NCBI RefSeq assembly: GCF_002567005.1
Contig: NZ_NUZU01000010.1
Span: forward strand, 24,533 to 88,532
Reading direction: 5' to 3'
Length of the DNA stretch: 64,000 nt
Source: Bacillus sp. AFS073361
GTDB taxonomy: Bacteria; Bacillota; Bacilli; Bacillales; Cytobacillaceae
Shown here piece after piece: positions 54,087-63,167 of the stretch (within the stretch, counting starts at the first letter, position 1; the number at the start of each line of letters is the position of its first letter). The notes beneath the pieces were generated by a model, which was not told where the DNA came from, did no database searches, and saw only the letters and a program-made list of their open reading frames with translations. Both the position numbers and the translations under genes were made by a program.

Positions 54087-54138
54087 TTACTAGTCATTAC
54101 GTAGTTAACGGTTAACATCCAGTTAGGAGGTAGTTAGG
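54081..54138 (+). repeat. AGTTA repeats upstream of the RHH gene
   Basis: AGTTA recurs at 54081, 54085, 54103, 54121 and 54132, spaced 18, 18 and 11 bases after the first pair; two copies read CAGTTAGG/TAGTTAGG. Clustered short repeats upstream of a ribbon-helix-helix gene are typical operators. The last two overlap the ribosome site. Confidence 0.55.
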
Positions 54139-54139
54139 A

Positions 54140-54364
54140 ATGGCGAAGAAAATCGTTAACAAGTCCGTAAGTTTTAACGTGGTGGACCCGTTTCAGCAGC
54201 AGATGAAGGAGCATGTCGACCAATATCCGAACTTCTCGGCGTACATCAAACGGCTCATCCAACGCGACATGGAAGGCGGAAACGCCGTCAGAACAATAAA
54301 AAAAGCGCCAGCTCCGGCGGTTACTAACCTGAGCATGACGCAATTAAACGGGATTAAATTGTAG
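54140..54364 (+). CDS. Ribbon-helix-helix-like DNA-binding protein
   Basis: 74 residues. KSVSFNVVDPFQQQMKEHVDQYPNFSAYIKRLIQRDM reads as a beta strand plus two helices, the RHH/CopG form, followed by a basic proline-rich tail. First gene of the conjugation-like operon, probably an autoregulator or relaxase accessory. Confidence 0.6.
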   Translation: MAKKIVNKSVSFNVVDPFQQQMKEHVDQYPNFSAYIKRLIQRDMEGGNAVRTIKKAPAPAVTNLSMTQLNGIKL

Positions 54365-54480
54365 GCACAGAAGGCGGCTAAGAAGCCGACGTTCTTTAAC
54401 GTCAGCATATGAACTGTCTAGCGTAATATTGCATGTACAATCGGTTACTAACCGAAATAAAGTTTGACGGAGGCTGACTA
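54365..54480 (+). promoter_or_regulatory. Leader with three small hairpins
   Basis: GGCTaagaAGCC, GACGTT-cttt-AACGTC, ATTG-CATGTA-CAAT and CGGTT-act-AACCG occur in 116 bases before the next gene, which starts after GACGGAGG. Could be mRNA stability or attenuator elements between RHH gene and secretion genes. Confidence 0.5.
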
Positions 54481-54924
54481 ATGATGAAAACGCAGTCCAT
54501 GTCCATAAGCGAATTTTTACACGGCAAGGAAACGGAGCCATTTAGCGCAAAGGTTGAGCGACATTTTAATAAGTACGGAACGATTTACAAGGTGGCGGGC
54601 GTTACGGTACTTATCTTAATTAGCGCTATACCACTCGGAGGAGGTTCGGTCACAGCTTTTGCCAGCAGCGGAATTGATATCGAAGCACGCAAGCTTTATC
54701 GAGAGCTAATCGGACTCGGCAAGTGGGTCATCGTATTTAAAGGCGGCTTTGACATTCTGAAGATGATCGGAACTGGCGATTTAGATTCCGCAAAAAAGTC
54801 TTTTTTCGGCTACTTATTAACGTATCTGTTATTGTTGGGGTTGCCGTATGGCTTAGATAAGGTTGACGATATTTTTAACAGCGTTTCGGCAAAGACGACC
54901 GTTGCACCAGGCGGGTGGGAGTAA
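54481..54924 (+). CDS. Small membrane protein, VirB2/TrbC-like shape
   Basis: 147 residues. A cytoplasmic N-terminus, then hydrophobic helices near 36-62, 78-98 and 112-128, the last two as in pilin-like VirB2/TrbC proteins, with a short Gly-rich C-terminus. Followed with TAATG overlap by the M23 gene. The shape fits; no signature residues confirm it. Confidence 0.5.
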   Translation: MMKTQSMSISEFLHGKETEPFSAKVERHFNKYGTIYKVAGVTVLILISAIPLGGGSVTAFASSGIDIEARKLYRELIGLGKWVIVFKGGFDILKMIGTGDLDSAKKSFFGYLLTYLLLLGLPYGLDKVDDIFNSVSAKTTVAPGGWE

Positions 54925-55610
54925 TGAAATTCCGACTAACAGGTAAATTCGGAGAGCTCTCGCCAGTACGCGATTTCCAAGCGCACTCGGGCATCGACCT
55001 CGCTATGCCGGAAGGAACGACGCTGCGCTCGATAGCCGGCGGAGTAGTTGACCGAGTATTTGACGGATCGGGCGCAATAGGCAAGGGTCTGAGCGTTCAA
55101 ATGCCAGACGGCACTCGAACTATTTACGGTCATATGAACGAAATTAAGGCGCATATCGGCGATAAAATTAACGCGGGTGAAGTCATCGGTCTGAGCGGTA
55201 ATACCGGCAACTCAACGGGTCCCCATTTACATTTCGGAATGAAGGACGCCAGTGGTCACGTCATCGATCCGACACCACACGCTGAGAAACTCGCAAGCAT
55301 TAGTGGTGACCATGTTTCGCCTGGCGTACTGACTTCGCTATTCAATAATCACGACACGCAAGGTCCACTAACGCGGCTATTTTACGGCAGCACAGAGACG
55401 ATGCGCGACCATGTGGCGGACGTGACGACGGAAATCCTATTCGGAATATTCGATGCGCTCAAGGATTTATTAATCGCGGGAACACTCGTCGGCTCGGCGA
55501 TTATGATAATCCTCAAGGTGGCGGGCTGGCGAGATGGCGGACGATGGACCGGGGTTCTTGTCACGGCGAATATATTACTGAAATATTTATTCGGAGGAGC
55601 ATCGAAATGA
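54924..55610 (+). CDS. Membrane-anchored M23 peptidase
   Basis: 228 residues from ATG 54924. LytM/M23 zinc ligands H21 and D25 (HSGID), H70 (GHM) and H101/H103 (HLHF). Residues ~175-225 contain two membrane segments. No N-terminal signal peptide, so it reaches the surface by an unusual route or is folded across the membrane by its C-terminus. A wall-opening hydrolase for a transfer or secretion apparatus fits best. Confidence 0.85.
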   Translation: MKFRLTGKFGELSPVRDFQAHSGIDLAMPEGTTLRSIAGGVVDRVFDGSGAIGKGLSVQMPDGTRTIYGHMNEIKAHIGDKINAGEVIGLSGNTGNSTGPHLHFGMKDASGHVIDPTPHAEKLASISGDHVSPGVLTSLFNNHDTQGPLTRLFYGSTETMRDHVADVTTEILFGIFDALKDLLIAGTLVGSAIMIILKVAGWRDGGRWTGVLVTANILLKYLFGGASK

Positions 55611-57952
55611 AACGAATTAAAATGTCAGACTATATCAACGTCATCAAACCGTCATACGTCTATCTGCGACTTACTCCTAACAATTCAATCCGCAACCAAT
55701 CCACTCATAAAATCGCCAAGTCCATCGCATCCCTTTATCGCAATCTCACGCAAAACATCCGCAAGGAAAACGCTAAAGTTATCAAGGCGCTAGGTCGCGA
55801 GTTTCTCTTCGGAACGAAATACTCCGTCGAGCTTGCGTCCAAAGTCGCCTATTACGTTTATATTGAAAAGAAGAAGGTCGAGTTTTATTTCGTCATTCCT
55901 CGCGCCTACCTGTCGCTCATCAAGGAAAAGATTTCGGACTCATGGACGAATATCACCGTTAAGGAGGTCGCTATATTGCCGGAGTTCAGCGAGTCAGCGT
56001 CGATGTATACACTTTCGTATACGAAGGAAAACGCACTCAGCCTCGCCACTGATCGACGCAATGACGACCTGCTCCGTTCGCAACTAAACGTGGTAGACGT
56101 CATGGAGGAAGGCGACAAGGTCGGCGTATTCTACAACTTCATGCCGGCGACACAATTCACTTGGCGGAGTTCCTACGAAGCCACCATTCGCAAGGTCAAG
56201 CGGAGCCTTCCGACCGACCGTAATAAGATGGGCGCAGGCTACGCACTCAAGACGATAGTGGGCGTCATTTCAGCGCTATTTGACGACGTATCAGACGTTC
56301 TAAGCGGTGGCAAGGGTAAGCGTAAGGACAGCGAATACAACGCCTTAGAGAGCCTAATAGAGCGCTTAAACGGAGGCAAGCAAATCAGCGACGCCACACG
56401 CAAAAAAGCGACGGCCACAGTATTAGATTCGCAGATTGTCGTGATGAGCGAAAGCAAGGACCGGCTGAGGCAGCGCAATAATGCGAGGAGCCTGTCGCAG
56501 TCCTTCGAGACAATTACGGAGGATAATCGGCTAGCTCCGAAGCCGTTGAGGAAACCGTTCAAGTTTACGGACTATTCGGTGGCGGGCGCGGAAGTCAATA
56601 AGATAGGCGACGAAGAGGCGCAAAACTTTATCGCAATGGCTGGGCGGGATATCTTAGAACGCTATAACTTTATCGAAAAGGTAGAGACGCAGGAGACGGA
56701 GGTGCCTGAGGATTTGCGGGCGGGCTATATGAGGCTTGGCGAAGTTACTTATCGCGGACATAAGCAGCCGGCATACCTGACGACGGACACCGAATATAAA
56801 AACCTATCGCTCATGGTCGTCGGACCTCAACGGGCGGGCAAGACGACCCTATTCGGAAATCTAACGAAGGATGCGATTGATAACGGCGAGTGTGTCATTC
56901 TTTTCGACTTTATCGAGAATTGCGAAATGAGTACGCAGGTGGCTTCGCTATTTCCAGTGGAGAAAGTCCTGAACATCGAATGCGACGATATAAAGAAAGC
57001 GCAAGGGCTCGGCTATAACGAGGTGCGGATTAGCGATGATCCTTGGACTCAATATACGAACGCCAAGATGCAGACGACTCAGCTAATGGATTTGATTAAC
57101 GCTGTCAATACGGACGACAAGCGGTTGGCTCCGAAGATGGAGCGGTATTTAGAGAGCGCGGCCAACGTTGTCTTTATTAACGGCGGCTCAATAAAGGACG
57201 TTTTCGATGTGCTGACGAGCCACAATAAGCGTCACGCATATATACAAAAGGTTCCGAAGGTTCAGCGAGAATACCTTGACGAGTATATCGATAGTCTAAA
57301 CGAGCTCGACGATGTGGATAAGAAAACAGGCGAAATAAGGGGAACGCGTTTTAGCGAAATTGTCGGAATAGTCGACCGTCTTAGCAAACTGAAGCACAAT
57401 CCGTACATGGAACTGATGCTGCAGAAGTCAACGGCGGCCAATATCGACCTCGTAACGGAAATCGAAAAGAATCAGCTTATCTGCATCAAAATGCCGGAGG
57501 ATATGTTTAATACGGATAGCGAGCGCGACATTTATACGACCTACTGGATTTCGAAAGTATGGCTTGCGCTTCAGATTCGCGCCAGTTTGATTCCGAAGAA
57601 TCAGCGGAAGACGGTTAACCTTATCATCGACGAATTATACCAGGTGCAAAATACGGAGGCTTTCTTGAGCGCCAAGTTGAACCGGCTTTCTAAATTCCGC
57701 ATGAAACCGATCATAAGCTGTCATTACCTCGACCAACTGCGCCATATGAAGAAGGAGCTCAGCGGAGCCAATGCGTCGTATATGTTGCTTAGCGGGTGCG
57801 ATTCCGATAACTTCCGTGAGTTGGCGGAAAATCTGAAGCCGTTCGAGCTCGAATCGCTCATCAACTTGCCGAAATACCATTCGCTTAACCTCATTAAGAA
57901 TAAGACGGGATACGGGCGTTTTATTACGAAATTGCCTGCGCCAGTAAAATAA
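55607..57952 (+). CDS. HerA/VirB4-like transfer ATPase
   Basis: 781 residues from ATG 55607 (GGAGGAG upstream), ATGA overlap with the M23 gene. Long helical N-terminal region without predicted membrane helices, Walker A VGPQRAGKTT with K412, Walker B NLIIDELYQV with D675/E676, and the helicase-like C-terminus. This is the VirB4/TraG/HerA group of secretion ATPases. No relaxase, coupling protein or further T4SS genes follow, so the module is minimal. Confidence 0.8.
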   Translation: MKRIKMSDYINVIKPSYVYLRLTPNNSIRNQSTHKIAKSIASLYRNLTQNIRKENAKVIKALGREFLFGTKYSVELASKVAYYVYIEKKKVEFYFVIPRAYLSLIKEKISDSWTNITVKEVAILPEFSESASMYTLSYTKENALSLATDRRNDDLLRSQLNVVDVMEEGDKVGVFYNFMPATQFTWRSSYEATIRKVKRSLPTDRNKMGAGYALKTIVGVISALFDDVSDVLSGGKGKRKDSEYNALESLIERLNGGKQISDATRKKATATVLDSQIVVMSESKDRLRQRNNARSLSQSFETITEDNRLAPKPLRKPFKFTDYSVAGAEVNKIGDEEAQNFIAMAGRDILERYNFIEKVETQETEVPEDLRAGYMRLGEVTYRGHKQPAYLTTDTEYKNLSLMVVGPQRAGKTTLFGNLTKDAIDNGECVILFDFIENCEMSTQVASLFPVEKVLNIECDDIKKAQGLGYNEVRISDDPWTQYTNAKMQTTQLMDLINAVNTDDKRLAPKMERYLESAANVVFINGGSIKDVFDVLTSHNKRHAYIQKVPKVQREYLDEYIDSLNELDDVDKKTGEIRGTRFSEIVGIVDRLSKLKHNPYMELMLQKSTAANIDLVTEIEKNQLICIKMPEDMFNTDSERDIYTTYWISKVWLALQIRASLIPKNQRKTVNLIIDELYQVQNTEAFLSAKLNRLSKFRMKPIISCHYLDQLRHMKKELSGANASYMLLSGCDSDNFRELAENLKPFELESLINLPKYHSLNLIKNKTGYGRFITKLPAPVK

Positions 57953-57975
57953 TTCGATGGGAGACTAACTTGTAC

Positions 57976-57991
57976 GGTACGACGTCGTACC
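57976..57991. repeat. Perfect 16-bp palindrome at the phage-host border
   Basis: GGTACGACGTCGTACC is a perfect dyad located 24 bases after the last phage gene and about 20 bases before host-like sequence. Perfect short palindromes of this kind occur in serine-recombinase att sites and terminal structures. The exact attachment core cannot be set from one end. Confidence 0.5.
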
Positions 57992-58010
57992 ACCGTGTGT
58001 ATAGCGTTAA

Positions 58011-58166
58011 CGTTTAAATCAATATAACCGCCACTCAACATTAATGTCCGCCTATAAGAACATTAAAGATGATCAATTCCGCTACTATATTCTTAAGCAA
58101 AAAGCAGATGTCTTTCATGCGATGAAGAGTTTTTTCCAAGCAGAGGAATCGAAATTATTTGCTTAA
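58011..58166 (+). pseudogene. 3' end of an interrupted host gene
   Basis: Open frame from 58011 (after a stop at 58008) to TAA 58164-58166, 51 codons, with no ribosome site before its internal ATG 58044. The peptide ([19 protein letters not shown], then [19 protein letters not shown] and an acidic end) reads like a helical protein C-terminus. It ends just before a strong terminator shared with nagE. Most likely the prophage inserted into this gene; the 5' part should lie left of the window. The protein family is not recognised. Confidence 0.6.
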
Positions 58167-58167
58167 C

Positions 58168-58200
58168 AAAAACGACTGGTGTCAGGCACCAGTCGTTTTT
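58168..58200. terminator. Bidirectional terminator
   Basis: AAAAACGACTGGTG pairs with CACCAGTCGTTTTT around a five-base loop (58168-58200), an almost perfect dyad with A and T runs on both sides. It serves nagE from the right and the interrupted gene from the left. Confidence 0.92.
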
Positions 58201-58204
58201 ATTG

Positions 58205-60172
58205 TTATTCAATTGATAGGATTCCGTCTTGACCTTGGGATGAATGACCCTGTTTTATTACATTTAGTTTTGTTAAATTTGTAAAGATAATAGGAGTAAT
58301 TGTTGATGGTGCTGACTTTTTAATGAAATCTAAATCAAATTTTAGAATTTCCTGTCCTTTTGTAATCTTTTCTCCCTCTTTAATAAGCACTGTAAAACCT
58401 TCGCCCTTTAAATTCACAGTGTCCATGCCGACATGGATGAGAATTTCATATCCTTGCTTTGATTTGATACCAATCGCATGTTTCGTAGGAAATACGTTCA
58501 TGACTTCACCATCAACAGGGGAAACTACTGATCCCTTAGTTGGTACGATTGCAAAGCCATCACCCATCATTTTTTGTGAGAAGACTTGATCGGGTACTTC
58601 GGTAATCGGGATAATATCCCCTTCGATTGGCATAACAAAATCTCTTTCTGATAGTGGAGTGAGTTCATTAGATTCCACTGAAGTATAAGCATTATTTTTG
58701 GTTGTATCAATTTTTTTCACTGCATTTGGATTATTACGAAGTTTTAAAATTTCATCTGCTACGAATTGTACATTCGTTCCAACAATTACTTGAATGCTTT
58801 GCTTTCCAACGATATTAATTCCTGGTACACCAGTCGATTTAATTTTTTGTTGGTCGACTGCGTTCATGTCTTTTACTTCCATTCTTAGACGAGTTACACA
58901 ATTGTCAACAGAGGTAACATTGGCATCTCCACCTAATCCTTCATAAATCTGTGCGGCTATAACAGTAAATTTACTATCACCTGTTGCAATATTGATTTCA
59001 GTAGATTCTTCATCATCCTCTTCACGTCCAGGAGTCATCAAGTTGAATTTCGTGATGATGAATCTGAATAAGAAATAATAGATTACTGCAAACACTAAGC
59101 CTTGAACCATTAACATGTAAGGATGGTTTGCTAAAGGTAATCTAGAACTTAGAATAAAGTCAACTAGACCAGCACTAAAACCAAACCCAGCCGTCCAATG
59201 GAATGCAGCTGCAATGGCTAAGGAAATACCCGTTAATATTGCATGGACGAAATATAGCATTGGAGCAACAAACATAAAGGCAAACTCAATTGGTTCTGTT
59301 ACACCTGTAAAGAATGCAGCGAAACCTGCTGCCAACATTAAAGAAGCCACTGCCTTTTTCTTCTTGTCCTTCGCAGTATGGTACATTGCTAAAGCTGCTG
59401 CTGGTAAACCAAACATCATGACAGGGAAGAATCCGGCTTGATACATACCAGTAACGCCTTTAGTTCCCTTCCCAGCCCAGAAATTACCGATATCATTAAT
59501 TCCGGCTACGTCAAACCAGAATACAGAGTTTAAGGCATGGTGCAGACCAGTTGGGATCAATAAACGGTTAAAGAATCCATATAAACCTGCGCCAAAAGCT
59601 CCTAAATGAGCAATGCCTTTACCAAATGATACAAGTCCTGTAAAGATAACAGGCCATATGAAGAATAGTACTGCAGAAACAGCAAGCATAGAAACAGCAG
59701 TCATGATTGGAACAAGGCGCTTACCAGAGAAAAATGCTAAAGCATCCGGTAATTTAACATGGCTAAATCGATTGTACATCGAGGAAGCAACAATACCTGA
59801 AAGAATACCAACAAAAGCATTTCCAATCTTCACAAATGCAGGATCTACCTCTTCTGGTTTAATCCCTTCGAGCAAAGCCACTGAGCCTGGTGAAAGCAGG
59901 GTTGTCACAACTAAATAGGCAACCAAACCACTTAACGCTGACGAACCATCTTTCTCTTTCGCCATCCCAAGTGCTACCCCAACAGCAAATAGGATGGGGA
60001 TATTATCAATGATTGATGAACCAGCTTTAATTAGGAAGGCCGCTAGAGGACTATCCGCCCCCCAACCCGTAGGGTCGATCCAATAACCAATTCCCATCAA
60101 AATGGCTGCAGCCGGTAAAACAGCTACAGGTAACATCAATGAACGACCAATTCTTTGTAAATATTTCTTCAT
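58205..60172 (-). CDS. nagE: PTS N-acetylglucosamine transporter, EIICBA
   Basis: 655 residues read from ATG at 60172 (AGGAGGT upstream). EIIC membrane part (~1-380) with IPTGLHHALNSVFWFDV and GVTEPIEF, EIIB with the phosphocysteine in VDNCVTRLR (~420), and EIIA with the phosphohistidine in EILIHVGMDTV (~560). Imports GlcNAc as GlcNAc-6-phosphate for NagA. Divergent from nagA; controlled from the shared intergenic region. Confidence 0.95.
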   Translation of the reverse strand: MKKYLQRIGRSLMLPVAVLPAAAILMGIGYWIDPTGWGADSPLAAFLIKAGSSIIDNIPILFAVGVALGMAKEKDGSSALSGLVAYLVVTTLLSPGSVALLEGIKPEEVDPAFVKIGNAFVGILSGIVASSMYNRFSHVKLPDALAFFSGKRLVPIMTAVSMLAVSAVLFFIWPVIFTGLVSFGKGIAHLGAFGAGLYGFFNRLLIPTGLHHALNSVFWFDVAGINDIGNFWAGKGTKGVTGMYQAGFFPVMMFGLPAAALAMYHTAKDKKKKAVASLMLAAGFAAFFTGVTEPIEFAFMFVAPMLYFVHAILTGISLAIAAAFHWTAGFGFSAGLVDFILSSRLPLANHPYMLMVQGLVFAVIYYFLFRFIITKFNLMTPGREEDDEESTEINIATGDSKFTVIAAQIYEGLGGDANVTSVDNCVTRLRMEVKDMNAVDQQKIKSTGVPGINIVGKQSIQVIVGTNVQFVADEILKLRNNPNAVKKIDTTKNNAYTSVESNELTPLSERDFVMPIEGDIIPITEVPDQVFSQKMMGDGFAIVPTKGSVVSPVDGEVMNVFPTKHAIGIKSKQGYEILIHVGMDTVNLKGEGFTVLIKEGEKITKGQEILKFDLDFIKKSAPSTITPIIFTNLTKLNVIKQGHSSQGQDGILSIE

Positions 60173-60238
60173 CACATTACCTCCTAATAGAATCTAAAAA
60201 AATAACTATAAAATAATTCATAAAAATAATATTGCGGG

Positions 60239-60252
60239 TGTAAGCGCTTTTC
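60239..60252. promoter_or_regulatory. Likely CcpA cre site
   Basis: TGTAAGCGCTTTTC matches the cre consensus TGWAANCGNTNWCA at 12 of 14 positions, on the nagE side of the divergent promoters. Fits carbon catabolite repression of GlcNAc use. Confidence 0.65.
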
Positions 60253-60283
60253 CGTTTCTAATATAACACTAAACGTTTATAGA

Positions 60284-60296
60284 TGTCTATACCAAT
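60284..60296. promoter_or_regulatory. NagR operator, left copy
   Basis: TGTCTATACCAAT, the exact reverse complement of the copy at 60387-60399. Fits the dre/TGGTCTAGACCA-type operator of GntR/HutC regulators of amino-sugar genes. Positioned for control of nagE. Confidence 0.8.
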
Positions 60297-60386
60297 TAGC
60301 TAAATTTTATTAACAAACATATTCCTATGGGTTAGAAAAATATTAGGTTGAAATGGTATTATATTCATATTTTTATTATAAAGTAA

Positions 60387-60399
60387 ATTGGTATAGACA
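60387..60399. promoter_or_regulatory. NagR operator, right copy
   Basis: ATTGGTATAGACA immediately upstream of a TATAAT (60404-60409) that suits the nagA promoter, so bound NagR would block polymerase. A clear -35 element is not seen. Confidence 0.82.
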
Positions 60400-60453
60400 A
60401 CTATATAATGGTAATGCTAAGATTTAGATATAACCTGAAAGGAAGTATCAAAG

Positions 60454-61653
60454 ATGATTCCAAAAGATAATCATATTTTGCTAAAGGGTATACGGGTTTA
60501 TTCACCAGAACAAATAATAGAAGATGGATATATTAAAATAAAGAATCAAAAAATCATTGAAATTGGTTCATCATCTGAGTTGTTGTCTAAGGAAAACTAT
60601 AAGGTGATTGAACTTCCTGCCCAGTTTAGTGCAGTTCCTGGCTTTATCGACGTTCATATCCACGGTGCAGCCGGTGCCGACACAATGGATGGAACCAAGG
60701 AAGCACTAGATATAATGGCAGCAGCATTGCCTAAAGAAGGTACAACTAGCTTTTTAGCTACTACGATGACCCAGGAAGGGAAACAAATTGAGAATGCCTT
60801 AATAAATGCCGGGAATTACATTAAAGAGGAGCACGATCCAGGTAAATCTGAAATACTCGGTATTCATCTAGAAGGACCGTTTGTGAATAGTAAAATGGCT
60901 GGGGCACAGCCGATTCAACATATAATTGATCCTGATCTTGCTTTGCTTGAAAAATGGCAAAAACTCTCTAATGAGACGATTAAACTTGTCACTTTAGCTC
61001 CAGAAAGACCGCATGGTTTAGAGATGATCCGATATTTAAAGAAGAAGGGGATTATTGCATCGATTGGTCATACAGATGCTACTTATGACGAGGTGAATGA
61101 AGCTATTGAAGCCGGAGCAAATCATGTCACTCATCTTTATAATCAAATGAGAGGGCTGCATCATCGTGAACCTGGAGTTGTGGGAGCGGCCTTTTTAAGA
61201 GAAGAATTAAAAGCTGAGATTATTGTCGATGGGGTGCATAGCCGTCCAGAAATGGTTAAACTTGCCTTTAAGCAAAAACGAAGTGATGGATTGATTTTAA
61301 TCACTGATTCAATGCGGGCAAAATGTTTGAAAAATGGGAAGTATGATCTTGGCGGACAAGAGGTTTTTGTAAAGGATGGAAAAGCAGAACTTGAGGATGG
61401 AACTCTTGCAGGAAGTATTTTGAAATTGGGGCAGGCGGTAAAAAATATCATTTCATATGCGGACTGTTCACTTAAGGAAGCAATTGAAATGGCATCAGTG
61501 AACCCAGCTAAACAATTGAACCTTTATGATCGAAAAGGCAGTATTGCAGTTGGAAAAGATGCGGACATTGTTATTTTAGATGAGAATATGGAAGTTTATA
61601 TGACATTATGCAGGGGAGCTCTTGCTTACAATAGGGAGGAAAATTGTAAATGA
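60454..61653 (+). CDS. nagA: N-acetylglucosamine-6-phosphate deacetylase
   Basis: 399 residues. PGFIDVHIHGAAGAD with H68/H70, HLEGPF metal glutamate, IGHTDA, and the catalytic aspartate in ITDSMRA. GAAAGGAAG upstream. Releases acetate to give glucosamine-6-P for NagB. The family usually has ITDAM; Ser here is a common variant. Confidence 0.95.
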   Translation: MIPKDNHILLKGIRVYSPEQIIEDGYIKIKNQKIIEIGSSSELLSKENYKVIELPAQFSAVPGFIDVHIHGAAGADTMDGTKEALDIMAAALPKEGTTSFLATTMTQEGKQIENALINAGNYIKEEHDPGKSEILGIHLEGPFVNSKMAGAQPIQHIIDPDLALLEKWQKLSNETIKLVTLAPERPHGLEMIRYLKKKGIIASIGHTDATYDEVNEAIEAGANHVTHLYNQMRGLHHREPGVVGAAFLREELKAEIIVDGVHSRPEMVKLAFKQKRSDGLILITDSMRAKCLKNGKYDLGGQEVFVKDGKAELEDGTLAGSILKLGQAVKNIISYADCSLKEAIEMASVNPAKQLNLYDRKGSIAVGKDADIVILDENMEVYMTLCRGALAYNREENCK

Positions 61654-62387
61654 AGATTATTGAGGTCAAAGATTATCAACAAATGAGTAATAAAGCAGCT
61701 GAATATATTATAAAAAAGGTTATTCAGAATCCAAGTATTAAACTTGGTTTGGCTACAGGCAGTACTCCAGTTGGGACATATAAATGCTTAATCGACGACC
61801 ATCATAAAAAGGGCACTACTTATCAAAAGGTAACGACTTTTAATTTAGATGAATACGTGGGGCTCCCGGGTGAAAATAAAAATAGCTACCGGTATTTTAT
61901 GAACAACGAGCTTTTTGATTATATTGATATCAATAAAGCCAAGACAAATGTTCCAAGCGGTATTGCTGCAGATTTTCAAGAGGAGTGCCATCGATATGAG
62001 GATTTAATAAATCAGCATGGCGGTATTGATTTGCAAATCCTTGGGATTGGCAGTAATGGACATATTGGCTTTAATGAACCAGGAACTTCTTTTGCTTCCA
62101 AAACGCATATTGTAGAGTTAGCTTCTTCAACTATTCAAGCAAACGCAAGATTTTTTAATAAAATCGAAGAAGTTCCAACTAAAGCCATTACAATGGGAAT
62201 TTCCACCATTATGAAAAGCAAAGAAATTCTGCTTCTCGTGTCAGGTGAGAAGAAAAGTGAAGCACTTTTTAGATTATTGAATGAGCAGATAAGTGAAAAC
62301 TTTCCAGCTTCTGTGTTGAAAAATCATCCATGTGTTACAATTATTGCAGATAAAGCGGCAATAGCAGATTTAAAGGTTACAACGTGA
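61650..62387 (+). CDS. nagB: Glucosamine-6-phosphate deaminase
   Basis: 245 residues, starting four bases inside the nagA stop. GLATGSTPVGTYK phosphate loop, FNLDEYVGL with D67/E68, GIGSNGHIGFNEPG with the ring-opening histidine. Converts GlcN-6-P to fructose-6-P and ammonia. Confidence 0.96.
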   Translation: MKIIEVKDYQQMSNKAAEYIIKKVIQNPSIKLGLATGSTPVGTYKCLIDDHHKKGTTYQKVTTFNLDEYVGLPGENKNSYRYFMNNELFDYIDINKAKTNVPSGIAADFQEECHRYEDLINQHGGIDLQILGIGSNGHIGFNEPGTSFASKTHIVELASSTIQANARFFNKIEEVPTKAITMGISTIMKSKEILLLVSGEKKSEALFRLLNEQISENFPASVLKNHPCVTIIADKAAIADLKVTT

Positions 62388-62403
62388 CAGTTATAAGGAA
62401 AGG

Positions 62404-63141
62404 ATGCAGCTGGAGGAAATGATTAATAAGAATTCTCCGATTCCAATTTATTACCAAATTGAAGAATATATTAAAGAACTAATTGAAAATGGTGAGTTGC
62501 GTCCTGGTGATGCACTCCCGCCAGAAAGAGAATATGCGGAAAAATATCAGATTAGCCGGATGACAGTAAGACAGGCATTTACACAGTTAGTAAATGAAGG
62601 ATTGTTATATCGATTGCAAGGTAAAGGTACTTTTGTTGCAGAAAGAAAAATTGAACAGCCCCTTCAAGGATTAACCAGCTTCACAGAAGATATGAAGGCC
62701 AGAGGATTCGTGCCTGGAAACCAATTACTTCACTTTGAAATTATTCCTGCAACAAGACAAGTAGCAGGGCAGCTTTTAATTTCTGAACATGGTCCTGTAT
62801 ATGAAATCAAAAGAATTCGTCTGGCAGATAATGTCCCGATGGCTTTAGAAACAAACTATATTTCAGCAAACCTTATTAAAGGACTTACAGAAGGAATTGT
62901 AAATGATTCCCTGTATAAATACATTGAAGAGCAATTAGACTTAAAAATTGATAGTGCTTCACAGATCATCGAATCATCTGTAGCCAGTCAAAACGAAGCA
63001 GATTTACTAAAGATTAGCAAGGGTGCACCAGTTATGTTAATCCAAAGAAACACTTTTCTAAAGGACAATACCCCTGTTGAATATGTTAAATCGGTCTATC
63101 GTGCAGATCGCTATAAATTTATGATCCAAATGAAACGCTGA
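62404..63141 (+). CDS. nagR: GntR/HutC-family regulator of GlcNAc genes
   Basis: 245 residues with an N-terminal winged helix (LPPEREYAEKYQISRMTVRQAFTQLVNEG, about 40-70, quoted in two parts) and a C-terminal UTRA ligand domain. Binds the operators at 60284 and 60387, with GlcN-6-P or GlcNAc-6-P as inducer by analogy with YvoA/NagR. Confidence 0.93.
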   Translation: MQLEEMINKNSPIPIYYQIEEYIKELIENGELRPGDALPPEREYAEKYQISRMTVRQAFTQLVNEGLLYRLQGKGTFVAERKIEQPLQGLTSFTEDMKARGFVPGNQLLHFEIIPATRQVAGQLLISEHGPVYEIKRIRLADNVPMALETNYISANLIKGLTEGIVNDSLYKYIEEQLDLKIDSASQIIESSVASQNEADLLKISKGAPVMLIQRNTFLKDNTPVEYVKSVYRADRYKFMIQMKR

Positions 63142-63167
63142 AGACATAGTAATGGAGGTTATTTAAC

